This document shows, piece by piece, positions 7,914 to 15,172 of a stretch of 29,115 bases of DNA. This DNA is from Tissierella_B sp964485455. Its GTDB lineage: Bacteria; Bacillota; Clostridia; Tissierellales; Tissierellaceae. The position numbers were made by a program, and so were the translations under genes. The notes under the pieces were generated by a model. That model was given only the letters and a program-made list of their open reading frames with translations. It had not been told where the DNA came from and made no database searches. The first letter of the stretch is position 1. Each line of letters begins with the position of its first letter. The stretch lies in contig CAZAJU010000016.1 in NCBI GenBank assembly GCA_964485455.1, forward strand, positions 1-29,115, given 5' to 3'.

Positions 7914-8088
7914 ATGTTGCTCTGGGGCTAATTTATACTTATACAAGACTTAGGTCCTATTATTATATTATATATATATATTATGATAGATTTAGTACAT
8001 ATTGTATGGTAAAATATAAAAGACACAAGATATAGTTGAATTTTGCAATTTTTATACTTGCTAAAATAAAGAAGTAGGAGGCTTGTTA

Positions 8089-9144
8089 ATGTTAAAGGTT
8101 GAAAAGCGTAATGGTAAGATTGTCGAGTTTGAAAGTGATAAGATAGAAATAGCCATTGGCAAGGCTATGAAGGAAACTGAAAAGGGTGTAGATGAAGTAA
8201 TTGCAAAAAGGATTGCTGAGACTGTTTTCAATGAATTTAGCAATCTAGAGACAGTTAATATCGAACAGATACAGGACTTAGTGGAAATTGAGCTAATGAA
8301 ATTAAGACCTGATGCCGGTAAGAAATATATTATCTACAGAGAAGAGAGGACAAAGCTTAGAGAGCAAGGTTGGAATATGACTGATCTTCAAAGGGATATA
8401 TATGAGAAGAAGTACAGATATGATTCTGAGACCTTTGACCAGTTTTTAGACAGGGTAAGCGGAAATAATAGCCCTATAAAGAAGGCTATTAAGGACAAGA
8501 AGTTTATGCCAGCAGGAAGGATTTTAGCAGGTCGTGGACTGGACAAGCTAGGAAGAAAGATTACACTTAGTAACTGTTATGTAATGCCAAAGGTGGAGGA
8601 CAATATCGAATCAATCTTTGATACGGCCAAATACCTAGCAAGAACTTATTCATACGGTGGGGGAGTTGGACTTGCTCTATCTAAACTAAGACCTAAGGGA
8701 GCAAGAGTAAATAATGCTGCTAGTTCCACTACAGGAGCAGTATCATTTATGGACCTTTATTCACTTGTCACTGGTCTAATTGGTATGAGGGGTAGACGTG
8801 GTGCCCTTATGCTAAATATGGATGTTAGTCATCCAGATATTCAAGATTTTATAGATGTAAAAAATGACCTGAACAAGGTTACTTATGCAAATATTTCCGT
8901 AAATATAGATAATAAATTTATGGAAGCAGTTAAGCATAATGGTGAATACGAACTATATTTTAAGGTAGATGCAACTGGTGAGGAAATCTCAAAGAAGATA
9001 AATGCTAGAGAATTATTTAGAATCTTAGCAAAGAATAACTGGAATATGGCGGAACCAGGTATCCTATACCAAGATAGAATAAACAACTGGCACCTAATGA
9101 GTGAAGATGAAACATTCGAATATACCGGAGTAAATCCTTGTGCT
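8089..9144 (+). CDS. nrdJ: Adenosylcobalamin-dependent (class II) ribonucleotide reductase, 5' exon
   Basis: The first 352 codons of an oxygen-independent, B12-dependent ribonucleotide reductase making deoxyribonucleotides. AGGAGG at 8076-8081 selects ATG 8089 over a TTG at 8083. Residues 1-92 form an ATP-cone (VEKRNGKIVEFESDKIEIAI), a nucleotide-sensing domain. The reductase barrel then begins, with the redox cysteine C163 in SNCYVMP, GGGVGLALSKLRP, and GMRGRRGALMLNMDVSHPD. The frame runs into the intron and stops two codons later (AAA TAA), so the unspliced message yields a dead fragment ending NPCAK. The exon ends at NPCA (349-352), containing the thiyl-radical cysteine C351. Joined to the exon at 10261 it gives GVNPCAEEPLPAFGSCNL, a perfect family sequence. 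It should be annotated as one gene, join 8089-9144 and 10261-11334, not as two genes or a pseudogene. Confidence 0.93.
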
Positions 9145-9308
9145 AAATAACTTTGGCTCAAGTAAAAAATCGAGCAAAATCGGTGAAGCCTAAGTCCAAG
9201 TCTAAAGGATATGGTAATACCGAGGTAAGCATTTAAATTGCGAAAGGTTAAATGCCACCGTAACGCATAGATAGTGAATAAATATAATCTATCCACGAGT
9301 GCTCGACT

Positions 9309-9334
9309 ATATTATTCTTAAAGGTGAATATTAT
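9309..9334 (+). promoter_or_regulatory. Hairpin enclosing the endonuclease ribosome binding site
   Basis: ATATTATTC (9309-9317) pairs with GAATATTAT (9326-9334), 8 of 9 positions, placing the AAGGTG ribosome binding site (9321-9326) and the start codon of the endonuclease gene in or against the hairpin. The same 5' strand is needed for intron helix P8, so the two structures exclude each other. Confidence 0.5.
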
Positions 9335-10160
9335 GTATATTTATAAAATAACAAATCTAATTAATAATAAAATTTATATAGGGCAAACAACAAAAAAAAT
9401 AGAGCAGAGATTAAACAAGCACGTTAGTGAAGCTAAATGCGAGATTGAGGGTACTAGGCCTAATAACTATTTCCATAATGCATTAAATAAGTATGGAGTA
9501 GAAAATTTTAAAATTGAAATTATAGAAGAGGTTAGAACTAGGCAAGAACTCAATTTTAAGGAAGACTATTGGATTAAGTATTACAATGCTACAGATAAGT
9601 ATATCGGATATAATCTTATGACGGGTGGTATTAGTGGGAAAAAATCTATAGATACCCTAAATAAAATCTCTATTAAGAAAAAGTTCAATTGGCAAGATGA
9701 AGAATTAGCATTAAGAATGAAAGATGGCTTAAATAAAGCAACTTTAAAATGGAAACAAGTTAGTAAAGAGAAACATGTTGATATAATTTGTCCAGTCTGT
9801 GGAACAAAGCTTCGCTTGCCGAAGTGGGAAGCTGAAAAGAGAATATATTGTTCGAAAAAATGTGCCTCGGTAATTAATTTAACAAGTACATCAAAAGCGG
9901 CAAGCGAAGCTAAATCACTAATTGCTAAAATTAATAGATGTAAATTAAGAAAAGAAGTATTAAATTGGTCAGAAAATAATATAGAGCTTATTCTTAATTG
10001 CCCTAAGAATAGGATATCTACTGAATTAAACGAAATATATAGTATTGCTGCAAAATACAATATATTTGACTGGAGAACTATCAGCAAGGCCGTATCTGGT
10101 AGAGACTCAAGAAAAGATTTGTTAGAATATCTTAAAGAATTTATAGAAAATGTATGCTAG
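9333..10160 (+). CDS. Intron-encoded GIY-YIG homing endonuclease
   Basis: This protein would cut intronless nrdJ alleles near the insertion site and so spread the intron. The 275-residue product starts at ATG 9333, with AAGGTG 6 nt upstream; a GTG at 9324 is inside that site. The N-terminal GIY-YIG nuclease domain spans about 1-95: the strands MYIYKI and IYIG (14-17), catalytic R26 in EQRLNKH, and catalytic E77 in NFKEDYWI. A CxxC...CxxxC zinc finger follows (C153, C156, C173, C177), then a basic helical C-terminus (around 200-260) likely to bind DNA. The low-complexity AT-rich composition differs from the flanking exons. The last codons and the TAG overlap the 3' strands of intron helices P8 and P7, so protein and ribozyme share sequence. 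The gene appears intact and probably functional. Confidence 0.92.
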   Translation: MYIYKITNLINNKIYIGQTTKKIEQRLNKHVSEAKCEIEGTRPNNYFHNALNKYGVENFKIEIIEEVRTRQELNFKEDYWIKYYNATDKYIGYNLMTGGISGKKSIDTLNKISIKKKFNWQDEELALRMKDGLNKATLKWKQVSKEKHVDIICPVCGTKLRLPKWEAEKRIYCSKKCASVINLTSTSKAASEAKSLIAKINRCKLRKEVLNWSENNIELILNCPKNRISTELNEIYSIAAKYNIFDWRTISKAVSGRDSRKDLLEYLKEFIENVC

Positions 10161-10260
10161 ACTGGTCTGAATCGACAGACGTATCTTCTTATTCTGGCAT
10201 AAGAAGTATGAGCGAAAGCTCCAGAAGTAGAGGATAAAAAGCCTTTACGATAATAATTAG

Positions 10261-11334
10261 GAAGAACCCTTGCCAGCGTTTGGTTCCTGTAATTTATCTT
10301 CCATTAATTTAAGTGAATTCGTTAAAAATCCATTTACAAGATATGCTAGATTTGAGTTTGAAAAGTTCATTGAATTAGTTCATAACGGAGTAATATATTT
10401 AAATGAAATTTTAGATGAGAATATGAACCTTCATCCTCTAGAGCAACAAAGGGAGATGTCAAGGGATTTAAGACAAATTGGACTTGGGATTATGGGGCAA
10501 GCTGATATGTTTGTTAAGCTTGGTATAAAATACGGAAGCAGTGAATCCATAAGTTTAATCCACCAAATTGGAAGAACTATGATTAATGAAGCTTTAAGAC
10601 AATCTGCATTGCTAGCTAAGGAAGAAGGTCCTTTCCCTAGATACAATAAGGAAGCTATATTAAAGTCCCCATTCCTATTATCCAATGCCGATGAAGATGT
10701 ATTGGAATTAATTAAAGAATATGGTCTTAGAAATAGCCAGCTTTTAACTATTGCACCTACAGGAAGTATATCTACCCTTATAGGGTGTAGTAACGGAGTT
10801 GAGCCAATATTCCAGGTGGCATATACAAGAAAATCTGAGTCATTGCATTCAGAAGATACCTATTACAAGGTATTTACTCCTATAGCTAAGGAATACATGG
10901 AAATTAATAATCTGGGAAGAGAAGAGGAGCTACCTGATTTCTTTGTTACAACCACAAACTTAGACTATAAGTCTAGAATAGAGGTACAGTCAGCATGGCA
11001 GCAATATATAGATGCAAGTATTTCCTCTACAGTAAATGTACCAAATGAATTTACTGTAGAACAAGTTGAGGATCTGTATATTTATGCTTGGGAAAGAGGA
11101 TTAAAGGGAATTACGATTTATAGGGATGGATGTGCTAGAAGCGGAATCCTAATTACAAACAAACCAAAGAATAGACAGGAAAAATTACAGGAATTGCAGC
11201 TTCAAATTACAGAACTTGCTGCAGAATCCCTACAAGAAGATCCAGATAGATGCCCTATGTGTGGTGGAAAGCTAAATCATACAGGTGGTTGTTCAGAGTG
11301 CCAAGACTGTGGTTATAGTCCATGTGCAATATAA
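10261..11334 (+). CDS. nrdJ: Adenosylcobalamin-dependent (class II) ribonucleotide reductase, 3' exon
   Basis: This exon supplies residues 353-709 of the reductase. It begins with the catalytic glutamate E353 (GAA), completing the N-P-C-A-E active-site string, followed by PLPAFGSC with C362, the second redox-pair cysteine. Later come LRQIGLGIMGQADMFVKLG, the APTGSISTLIGCSNGVEP phosphate-binding region, and a C-terminal zinc-ribbon-like tail (CPMCGG...CSECQDCGYSPC) that in this family regenerates the active-site disulfide. It has no start codon or ribosome binding site of its own: the first in-frame start-like codon (TTG 10270) is simply leucine of PLP. Production therefore depends on splicing of the intron at 9145-10260. 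The full protein length, about 709 residues, is normal for the ATP-cone form with zinc tail. No frameshift is visible. Confidence 0.93.
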   Translation, partial: EEPLPAFGSCNLSSINLSEFVKNPFTRYARFEFEKFIELVHNGVIYLNEILDENMNLHPLEQQREMSRDLRQIGLGIMGQADMFVKLGIKYGSSESISLIHQIGRTMINEALRQSALLAKEEGPFPRYNKEAILKSPFLLSNADEDVLELIKEYGLRNSQLLTIAPTGSISTLIGCSNGVEPIFQVAYTRKSESLHSEDTYYKVFTPIAKEYMEINNLGREEELPDFFVTTTNLDYKSRIEVQSAWQQYIDASISSTVNVPNEFTVEQVEDLYIYAWERGLKGITIYRDGCARSGILITNKPKNRQEKLQELQLQITELAAESLQEDPDRCPMCGGKLNHTGGCSECQDCGYSPCAI

Positions 11335-11431
11335 CGAGGTGAATATATCCCCCGCTTCTGCAAGCAGTTTCATCGATGCTTAAAGGAACAGTTAATAAGG
11401 AATTGAAAAAGGGAGTAGTTTAGTGACAATG

Positions 11432-11452
11432 GGCGGCCTTTGGTCGCCTTTT
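11432..11452 (+). terminator. Intrinsic terminator after nrdJ
   Basis: GGCGGCC (11432-11438) pairs with GGTCGCC (11442-11448) around a TTT loop, with one G-T wobble, followed by TTTT. It lies about 100 nt past the nrdJ stop. The stretch between them holds no convincing gene. Confidence 0.8.
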
Positions 11453-11477
11453 GTATCATCATATGGGAGGTTCGAAA

Positions 11478-12398
11478 ATGGAGTCTGTAGTAATAACAGC
11501 AGTAACATCCTTATTTATGATAATGCTCATCGGTGTCTATACTCAAAGAAGGGGCATAATAAGTCCTGAAGTCAATAAGGGTTTAAATATTATATTAGTA
11601 AATATATCTCTTCCTATGCTTATCATGTCCTCCTTTATGACGAGCTTTGATAATGGGTTGATGGAGAATATTCAAAGAGCATTTTTGTTCAGTTTTATAG
11701 CATATTTAATTGTTATTATAGTTACTCAGATTTTAGCAATCCCAATAAAGGGAAGTAAGAAAAATGTAGTGAAGTTTGCAAATATATTTACAAACGGCGG
11801 ATTTATGGGGATACCAATTTTATATGCCATATATGGGGCTGAAGGTGTCATATATGGAGCTGTTCTTAGTATGTTTTTTAACATATTAGTATTTACTTAT
11901 GGAATAATCTTGTATAAAGGTATAGACAAAGATAAGGACATAAAAAAGCAAATTGTGGATATTATAAAAAATCCGGTAATGATAGCAACAGTATTGGGAC
12001 TCGTAATAATGTTTTTTTCAATCAAGTTGCCTACAGCTTTAGTAAATAGTATAAAGTACGTAGGTTCAATGACAACCCCACTTTCAATGATAACAATTGG
12101 TTATATCTTAGGGAGAGTAAAGATTAAGGAGCATTTAAAAGACTGGACCATTTATTATGTTAATTTTACAAAGTTAATAATTATGCCATTATTGATTATA
12201 ATGTTCTTTAAACTTATTGGACATACAAGTAATGTAGCTAATTCTGTGATTATCCAAATGGCTTTGCCTACAGCAACATTAGCCAGTATTTTTTCAGAAA
12301 GATTTGAAAAAGAGGTCGAGTATTCCACCATTATAGTGGTGACCACCACCCTATTATCTATGATTACTATCCCTATAATTGTTGGATTGTTTGCTTGA
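11478..12398 (+). CDS. AEC (auxin efflux carrier) family transporter
   Basis: A membrane carrier of the AEC family; bacterial members include malate and other organic-acid permeases as well as carriers of unknown substrate. The 306-residue product has about ten hydrophobic helices in two halves with a short charged linker in the middle (GIDKDKDIKKQ). Family patterns include NIILVNISLPMLIMSSF near residue 40, FTNGGFMGIPILYAIYG near 110, and ALPTATLASIFSERFEKE near the C-terminus. The start is ATG 11478, placed 8 nt after GGGAGG (11465-11470). An upstream ATG at 11463 overlaps that site. The gene is flanked by terminators on both sides, so it is likely a single-gene unit. Substrate cannot be inferred. 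Confidence 0.88.
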   Translation: MESVVITAVTSLFMIMLIGVYTQRRGIISPEVNKGLNIILVNISLPMLIMSSFMTSFDNGLMENIQRAFLFSFIAYLIVIIVTQILAIPIKGSKKNVVKFANIFTNGGFMGIPILYAIYGAEGVIYGAVLSMFFNILVFTYGIILYKGIDKDKDIKKQIVDIIKNPVMIATVLGLVIMFFSIKLPTALVNSIKYVGSMTTPLSMITIGYILGRVKIKEHLKDWTIYYVNFTKLIIMPLLIIMFFKLIGHTSNVANSVIIQMALPTATLASIFSERFEKEVEYSTIIVVTTTLLSMITIPIIVGLFA

Positions 12399-12415
12399 TT
12401 AAGGGAAAAAAGCTT

Positions 12416-12437
12416 AAGGACGAGGAAACTCGTCCTT
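12416..12437 (+). terminator. Terminator-like hairpin after the AEC carrier gene
   Basis: AAGGACGAG (12416-12424) pairs perfectly with CTCGTCCTT (12429-12437) around a GAAA tetraloop. The stem is stable, but no T run follows, so it may be a weak or factor-assisted terminator or an mRNA-stabilising end. Confidence 0.6.
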
Positions 12438-12522
12438 CCATTATGGTCTTCATAGGAAATATATGTTATACTTTATCTTAGATGCACATAAATACAGGAA
12501 TTATATGAAAGCAGGGACATAA

Positions 12523-13719
12523 TTGAACAGCAAGTTAAAAAAGCTAATGATACTTAGTTCACTCTTATGGGTGGCAACAAATTTTCACCATCCTGTTACA
12601 CCTAGTCATTTTACGGCTCTAAATATGCCAAACCATATATTTGGAACATCTTATGCAATGATGGTATTTGGAAGCTTTCTTACAGCACCTATATGGGGCA
12701 GTTGGGGAGATAGAAAGAGTCGCATCAATGTGTTATTTTTTTCCACTCTTTTATATAGCATAGGACAAATAGGATTTGCCTTTTCAACATCATTAGGGAG
12801 TATATTATTCTTTAGAGGAGTTTCAGGTATAGCCAATGGAGGCTTTAGTGGTGGACTTATGGCGGCAATAGTAGATACTACAACAGAAGACAATAGAAGT
12901 ATTTCAATGTCTAGGTATACTACATCAATGCTTATATCCTATGCAATTGGGTATCTAATCGGGGGCGTATTAGGATTTTTATCTCCGCAAAAGGTTATAT
13001 TAATACAAGCTTTAACCATTTTTATTATTAGCTTAGGCTTTAAATTTATAGTAGGTGAAACGAATTATAATCTTAAAGCTAGTTCTAATAATAAGGTGGT
13101 ATTTATATGGGATATTTTAAGGGATTCTAAGAAGTCAAAGGAAGTTTTTACATCTTGGATGGTTGTATTTTTAGGATTGACCTTTTTTATAAATCTAGCT
13201 TCTGCTAGTAACAACAATGCCTTTAACTATTATTTAAAGGAAGAGCTTGATTTCAAACCAATTATAAATGGTATATGGAAGGCTATTACAGGGACAGTAG
13301 GGTTAATCGCAAATCTAACTATAAATGTATGGATAATAAAGAAAAAGGATATTAAAAGATCAATGGTTGGAATATTATTAATAGCTTCAATTTCTGGGAT
13401 AATAATTGTATTAAATCCATCTATTTATCAATTTATGTTTTGGAATCTAGTATTCTTTACCCTTATAACTATATTGATTCCAATCCTTCAAAACTTGGCT
13501 GTAGAAGGCGGAAAGTCGGATGTTGGACTTATGTCTGGAATTTATAATGCAATTAGGGCTCTTGGGGAAGTAGTGGGCTCAGTAGTAGCTGGATTTTCAT
13601 ATAATCTAAGTTCTATGGCACCTTTTGCAATATCAGCAGTTGCATTAATGATGGCATTTGTATTGGGTATATTGGGAAAAAGTAACAGTGAACAACGAAC
13701 AGTGAAAAGTGAACAGTAA
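12523..13719 (+). CDS. Major facilitator superfamily (MFS) transporter
   Basis: A 12-helix secondary transporter of about 398 residues, probably an exporter. The motif-A loop between helices 2 and 3 is visible as GSWGDRKSR (about 65-73), and helix 4-5 carries a motif-C-like glycine-rich stretch (RGVSGIANGGFSGGLMAAIV). The start is probably TTG at 12523, with a weak site (CAGGGAC) upstream; an ATG at 12547 has no ribosome binding site. The C-terminal tail KSNSEQRTVKSEQ is not membrane-like and is encoded by a small repeat array, suggesting the original stop was displaced. A terminator palindrome follows at 13754. The substrate is unknown; drug or sugar-phosphate efflux are both possible for this architecture. 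Confidence 0.85.
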   Translation: MNSKLKKLMILSSLLWVATNFHHPVTPSHFTALNMPNHIFGTSYAMMVFGSFLTAPIWGSWGDRKSRINVLFFSTLLYSIGQIGFAFSTSLGSILFFRGVSGIANGGFSGGLMAAIVDTTTEDNRSISMSRYTTSMLISYAIGYLIGGVLGFLSPQKVILIQALTIFIISLGFKFIVGETNYNLKASSNNKVVFIWDILRDSKKSKEVFTSWMVVFLGLTFFINLASASNNNAFNYYLKEELDFKPIINGIWKAITGTVGLIANLTINVWIIKKKDIKRSMVGILLIASISGIIIVLNPSIYQFMFWNLVFFTLITILIPILQNLAVEGGKSDVGLMSGIYNAIRALGEVVGSVVAGFSYNLSSMAPFAISAVALMMAFVLGILGKSNSEQRTVKSEQ

Positions 13720-13720
13720 A
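13683..13720 (+). repeat. Degenerate AACAGTGAA repeats at the 3' end of the MFS gene
   Basis: The segment contains three near-copies of the unit (AACAGTGAAC, GAACAGTGAAA, AGTGAACAGT) that code for the last dozen residues of the MFS protein. Such short AGTGAAC-type repeats look like intergenic clutter that has been read into the open frame. Confidence 0.5.
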
Positions 13721-13753
13721 GTACAAGTGGTAAGTTCTGGTTGTTCCAAATGG

Positions 13754-13787
13754 AAAGCCCTGAAAATCTGAAGATTCTCAGGGCTTT
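13754..13787. terminator. Bidirectional terminator between the MFS gene and ald
   Basis: AAAGCCCTGAAAATC and its partner GATTCTCAGGGCTTT form a near-perfect 15-bp stem with a 4-nt loop and one A-C mismatch. It is placed between convergent genes and has A runs on one side and T runs on the other, so it can serve both strands. Confidence 0.75.
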
Positions 13788-13810
13788 AAAATGTGTGGGT
13801 GGACTAAAAT

Positions 13811-14929
13811 TTAGTGTAATACTTCTTCGACAGGAGTGTACTCCATTCCAAATGCATCTGCTACGGATTTATAAACTACTTTTCCATCAACTACATTTAA
13901 TCCTAAGGCAAGTGCTCTATCTTCTTTACAAGCTTGTACCCATCCTTTATTAGCAAGCTTTACAGCATATCCTAAAGTTACATTAGTTAATGCAAGTGTT
14001 GCTGTTTGAGGAACTGCTCCAGGAATATTTGGAACAGCGTAGTGGATTACTCCATGTTTTACAAATGTTGGTTCAGCATGAGATGTTGGCTTTTCAATTG
14101 TTTCAACGCTTCCACCTTGGTCTATAGCAACGTCAACTATAACTGTTCCGGGTTTCATAGCCTTAACGATTTCTTCAGTTATAAGTTTAGGTGCCTTGGC
14201 TCCAGGGATAAGCACTGATCCTACTACTAGGTCAGCAGTCTTACATGCTTCCATTATATTATAATTATTTGAGTATAGGGTTTCTACTCTTCCCATAAAT
14301 ACTTCATTTAAGTAACGCAATCTTTCAACAACTACATCAAGTACAGTGACTCTACAGCCTAATCCTATAGCTCTCCTTAAAGAACCGGTACCAACAACTC
14401 CTGCTCCTACAATTACTACATGAGCAGGGGCAACACCAGGAACACCATCGATTAACATACCCTTGCCGCCACGGGTCTTTTGAAGGAATGTAGCCCCTTC
14501 TTGAATAGCCATACGTCCTGCAATTTCACTCATTGGTGCTAGTAATGGTAGGGATCTGTCAGGCTTTTCAACTGTTTCATATGCAATAGCAACAACACCC
14601 GCATCCTTCAATGCCTTTGTTAAGGATTCTTCAGCTGCTAAGTGTAAATAAGTAAATAGTATTAAATCTTTCTTGAAGTATTGATATTCTGATTCTAAAG
14701 GTTCTTTTACCTTGATAATCATTTCAGCTTGCTTCCAAACGTCTGCTGCTTCAGGAATCATCACTGCGCCAGAGGCAAGATATTCTTCATCTGTAAAGCT
14801 TGCGCCTAATCCTGCACCGGCTTGTACAAGAACTTTGTGGCCATTTCTAACAAGGGCATCGGCACCTGCAGGTGTAAGGGCAACTCTGTTTTCCTGACTC
14901 TTAATTTCCTTTGGAACTCCAATTATCAT
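13811..14929 (-). CDS. ald: Alanine dehydrogenase
   Basis: It converts L-alanine and NAD+ reversibly to pyruvate, ammonia and NADH, used in clostridia for alanine fermentation or nitrogen assimilation. The 372-residue protein matches the family length closely. Substrate and catalytic residues fall at the canonical positions: R15 (SQENRVALTP), K75 (KVKEP), H96 (YLHLA) and D270 (DVAIDQGG). The Rossmann motif is VIVGAGVVGTGSLRRA around 172-187. It is the only minus-strand gene in the window, with AAGGAGG 8 nt before the ATG and a terminator palindrome shared with the convergent MFS gene. A cre-like sequence lies about 45 nt upstream. Pyruvate links it to the aldolase product of region 1, but there is no operon link. 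Confidence 0.97.
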   Translation of the reverse strand: MIIGVPKEIKSQENRVALTPAGADALVRNGHKVLVQAGAGLGASFTDEEYLASGAVMIPEAADVWKQAEMIIKVKEPLESEYQYFKKDLILFTYLHLAAEESLTKALKDAGVVAIAYETVEKPDRSLPLLAPMSEIAGRMAIQEGATFLQKTRGGKGMLIDGVPGVAPAHVVIVGAGVVGTGSLRRAIGLGCRVTVLDVVVERLRYLNEVFMGRVETLYSNNYNIMEACKTADLVVGSVLIPGAKAPKLITEEIVKAMKPGTVIVDVAIDQGGSVETIEKPTSHAEPTFVKHGVIHYAVPNIPGAVPQTATLALTNVTLGYAVKLANKGWVQACKEDRALALGLNVVDGKVVYKSVADAFGMEYTPVEEVLH

Positions 14930-14972
14930 TTAGTCATCCTCCTTAATATTTAATACTTAAGTTAATAATAAC

Positions 14973-14988
14973 ATGAGAACGTTTTCTT
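14973..14988. promoter_or_regulatory. Possible cre (CcpA) operator upstream of ald
   Basis: ATGAGAACGTTTTCTT resembles the catabolite-responsive consensus WTGNAANCGNWNWCAW with two mismatches, is roughly palindromic around CG, and sits between the divergent ald and protease genes. No other feature is evident in the 243-nt gap. Confidence 0.3.
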
Positions 14989-15172
14989 GTGAAGGGGTTA
15001 ACATTAATATTTTTATAAATTGTGAAAATTGACATATATTAGTAGAGGATAATTATATAGAAATAATTCTTTTGGGTATAAGTTAGAATATATGGATAAC
15101 TGCTTTGATTTAACGGTGTTATGAAATTGTTATGCAATTTCTTCTCATACTTGGAGCTTAGGGAGTGATAAA

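Larger units (their letters stand above)
9145..10260 (+). mobile_element. Group I self-splicing intron in nrdJ (IA-like), with homing endonuclease gene
   Basis: An 1116-nt insertion whose removal restores the reductase frame exactly. The 5' exon ends in T and the intron ends in G, as required. Helices found by eye: P1, exon 9137-9144 with guide 9155-9162 (one mismatch, final U-G pair); P10, CTTT 9151-9154 with exon GAAG 10261-10264; P3, TCGAGCA 9170-9176 with TGCTCGA 9300-9306; P4/P5 region, TCGGT 9180-9184 with ACCGA 9219-9223, GCC with GGT (9188-9190/9213-9215), and GTCC with GGAT; P6, GCATTTAA 9229-9236 with TTAAATGC 9248-9255; P7, GCATA 9265-9269 with TATGC 10153-10157; a P7.1-like GATAG/CTATC stem; P8, 9308-9319 with 10135-10145; and P9-type hairpins at 10165-10180, 10185-10206 and 10210-10221 (GAAA tetraloop). 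The endonuclease gene lies in the P8 loop. P7 is the least certain helix because the usual GACUA/UAGUC strings are absent. Confidence 0.92.

Noticed and set aside
9151..9300. 137-codon - strand open frame crossing exon and intron
   Set aside because: It spans the exon-intron junction by chance, and the same bases form intron helices on the + strand.
9145..10260. Intein in the reductase
   Set aside because: The frame stops two codons into the insertion, no intein splice motifs are present, and RNA splice-site rules are met.
8089..11334. nrdJ as a frameshifted pseudogene or two separate reductase genes
   Set aside because: Removing 9145-10260 restores a perfect active-site sequence, and the removed segment has group I intron helices and an intact homing endonuclease gene.
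11376..11423. Small open frame MLKGTVNKELKKGVV after nrdJ
   Set aside because: Only 15 residues, no ribosome binding site and no other support.
13741..14218. Two + strand open frames of about 70 codons
   Set aside because: They lie antisense to the alanine dehydrogenase gene, have no ribosome sites, and the sense gene is unmistakable.
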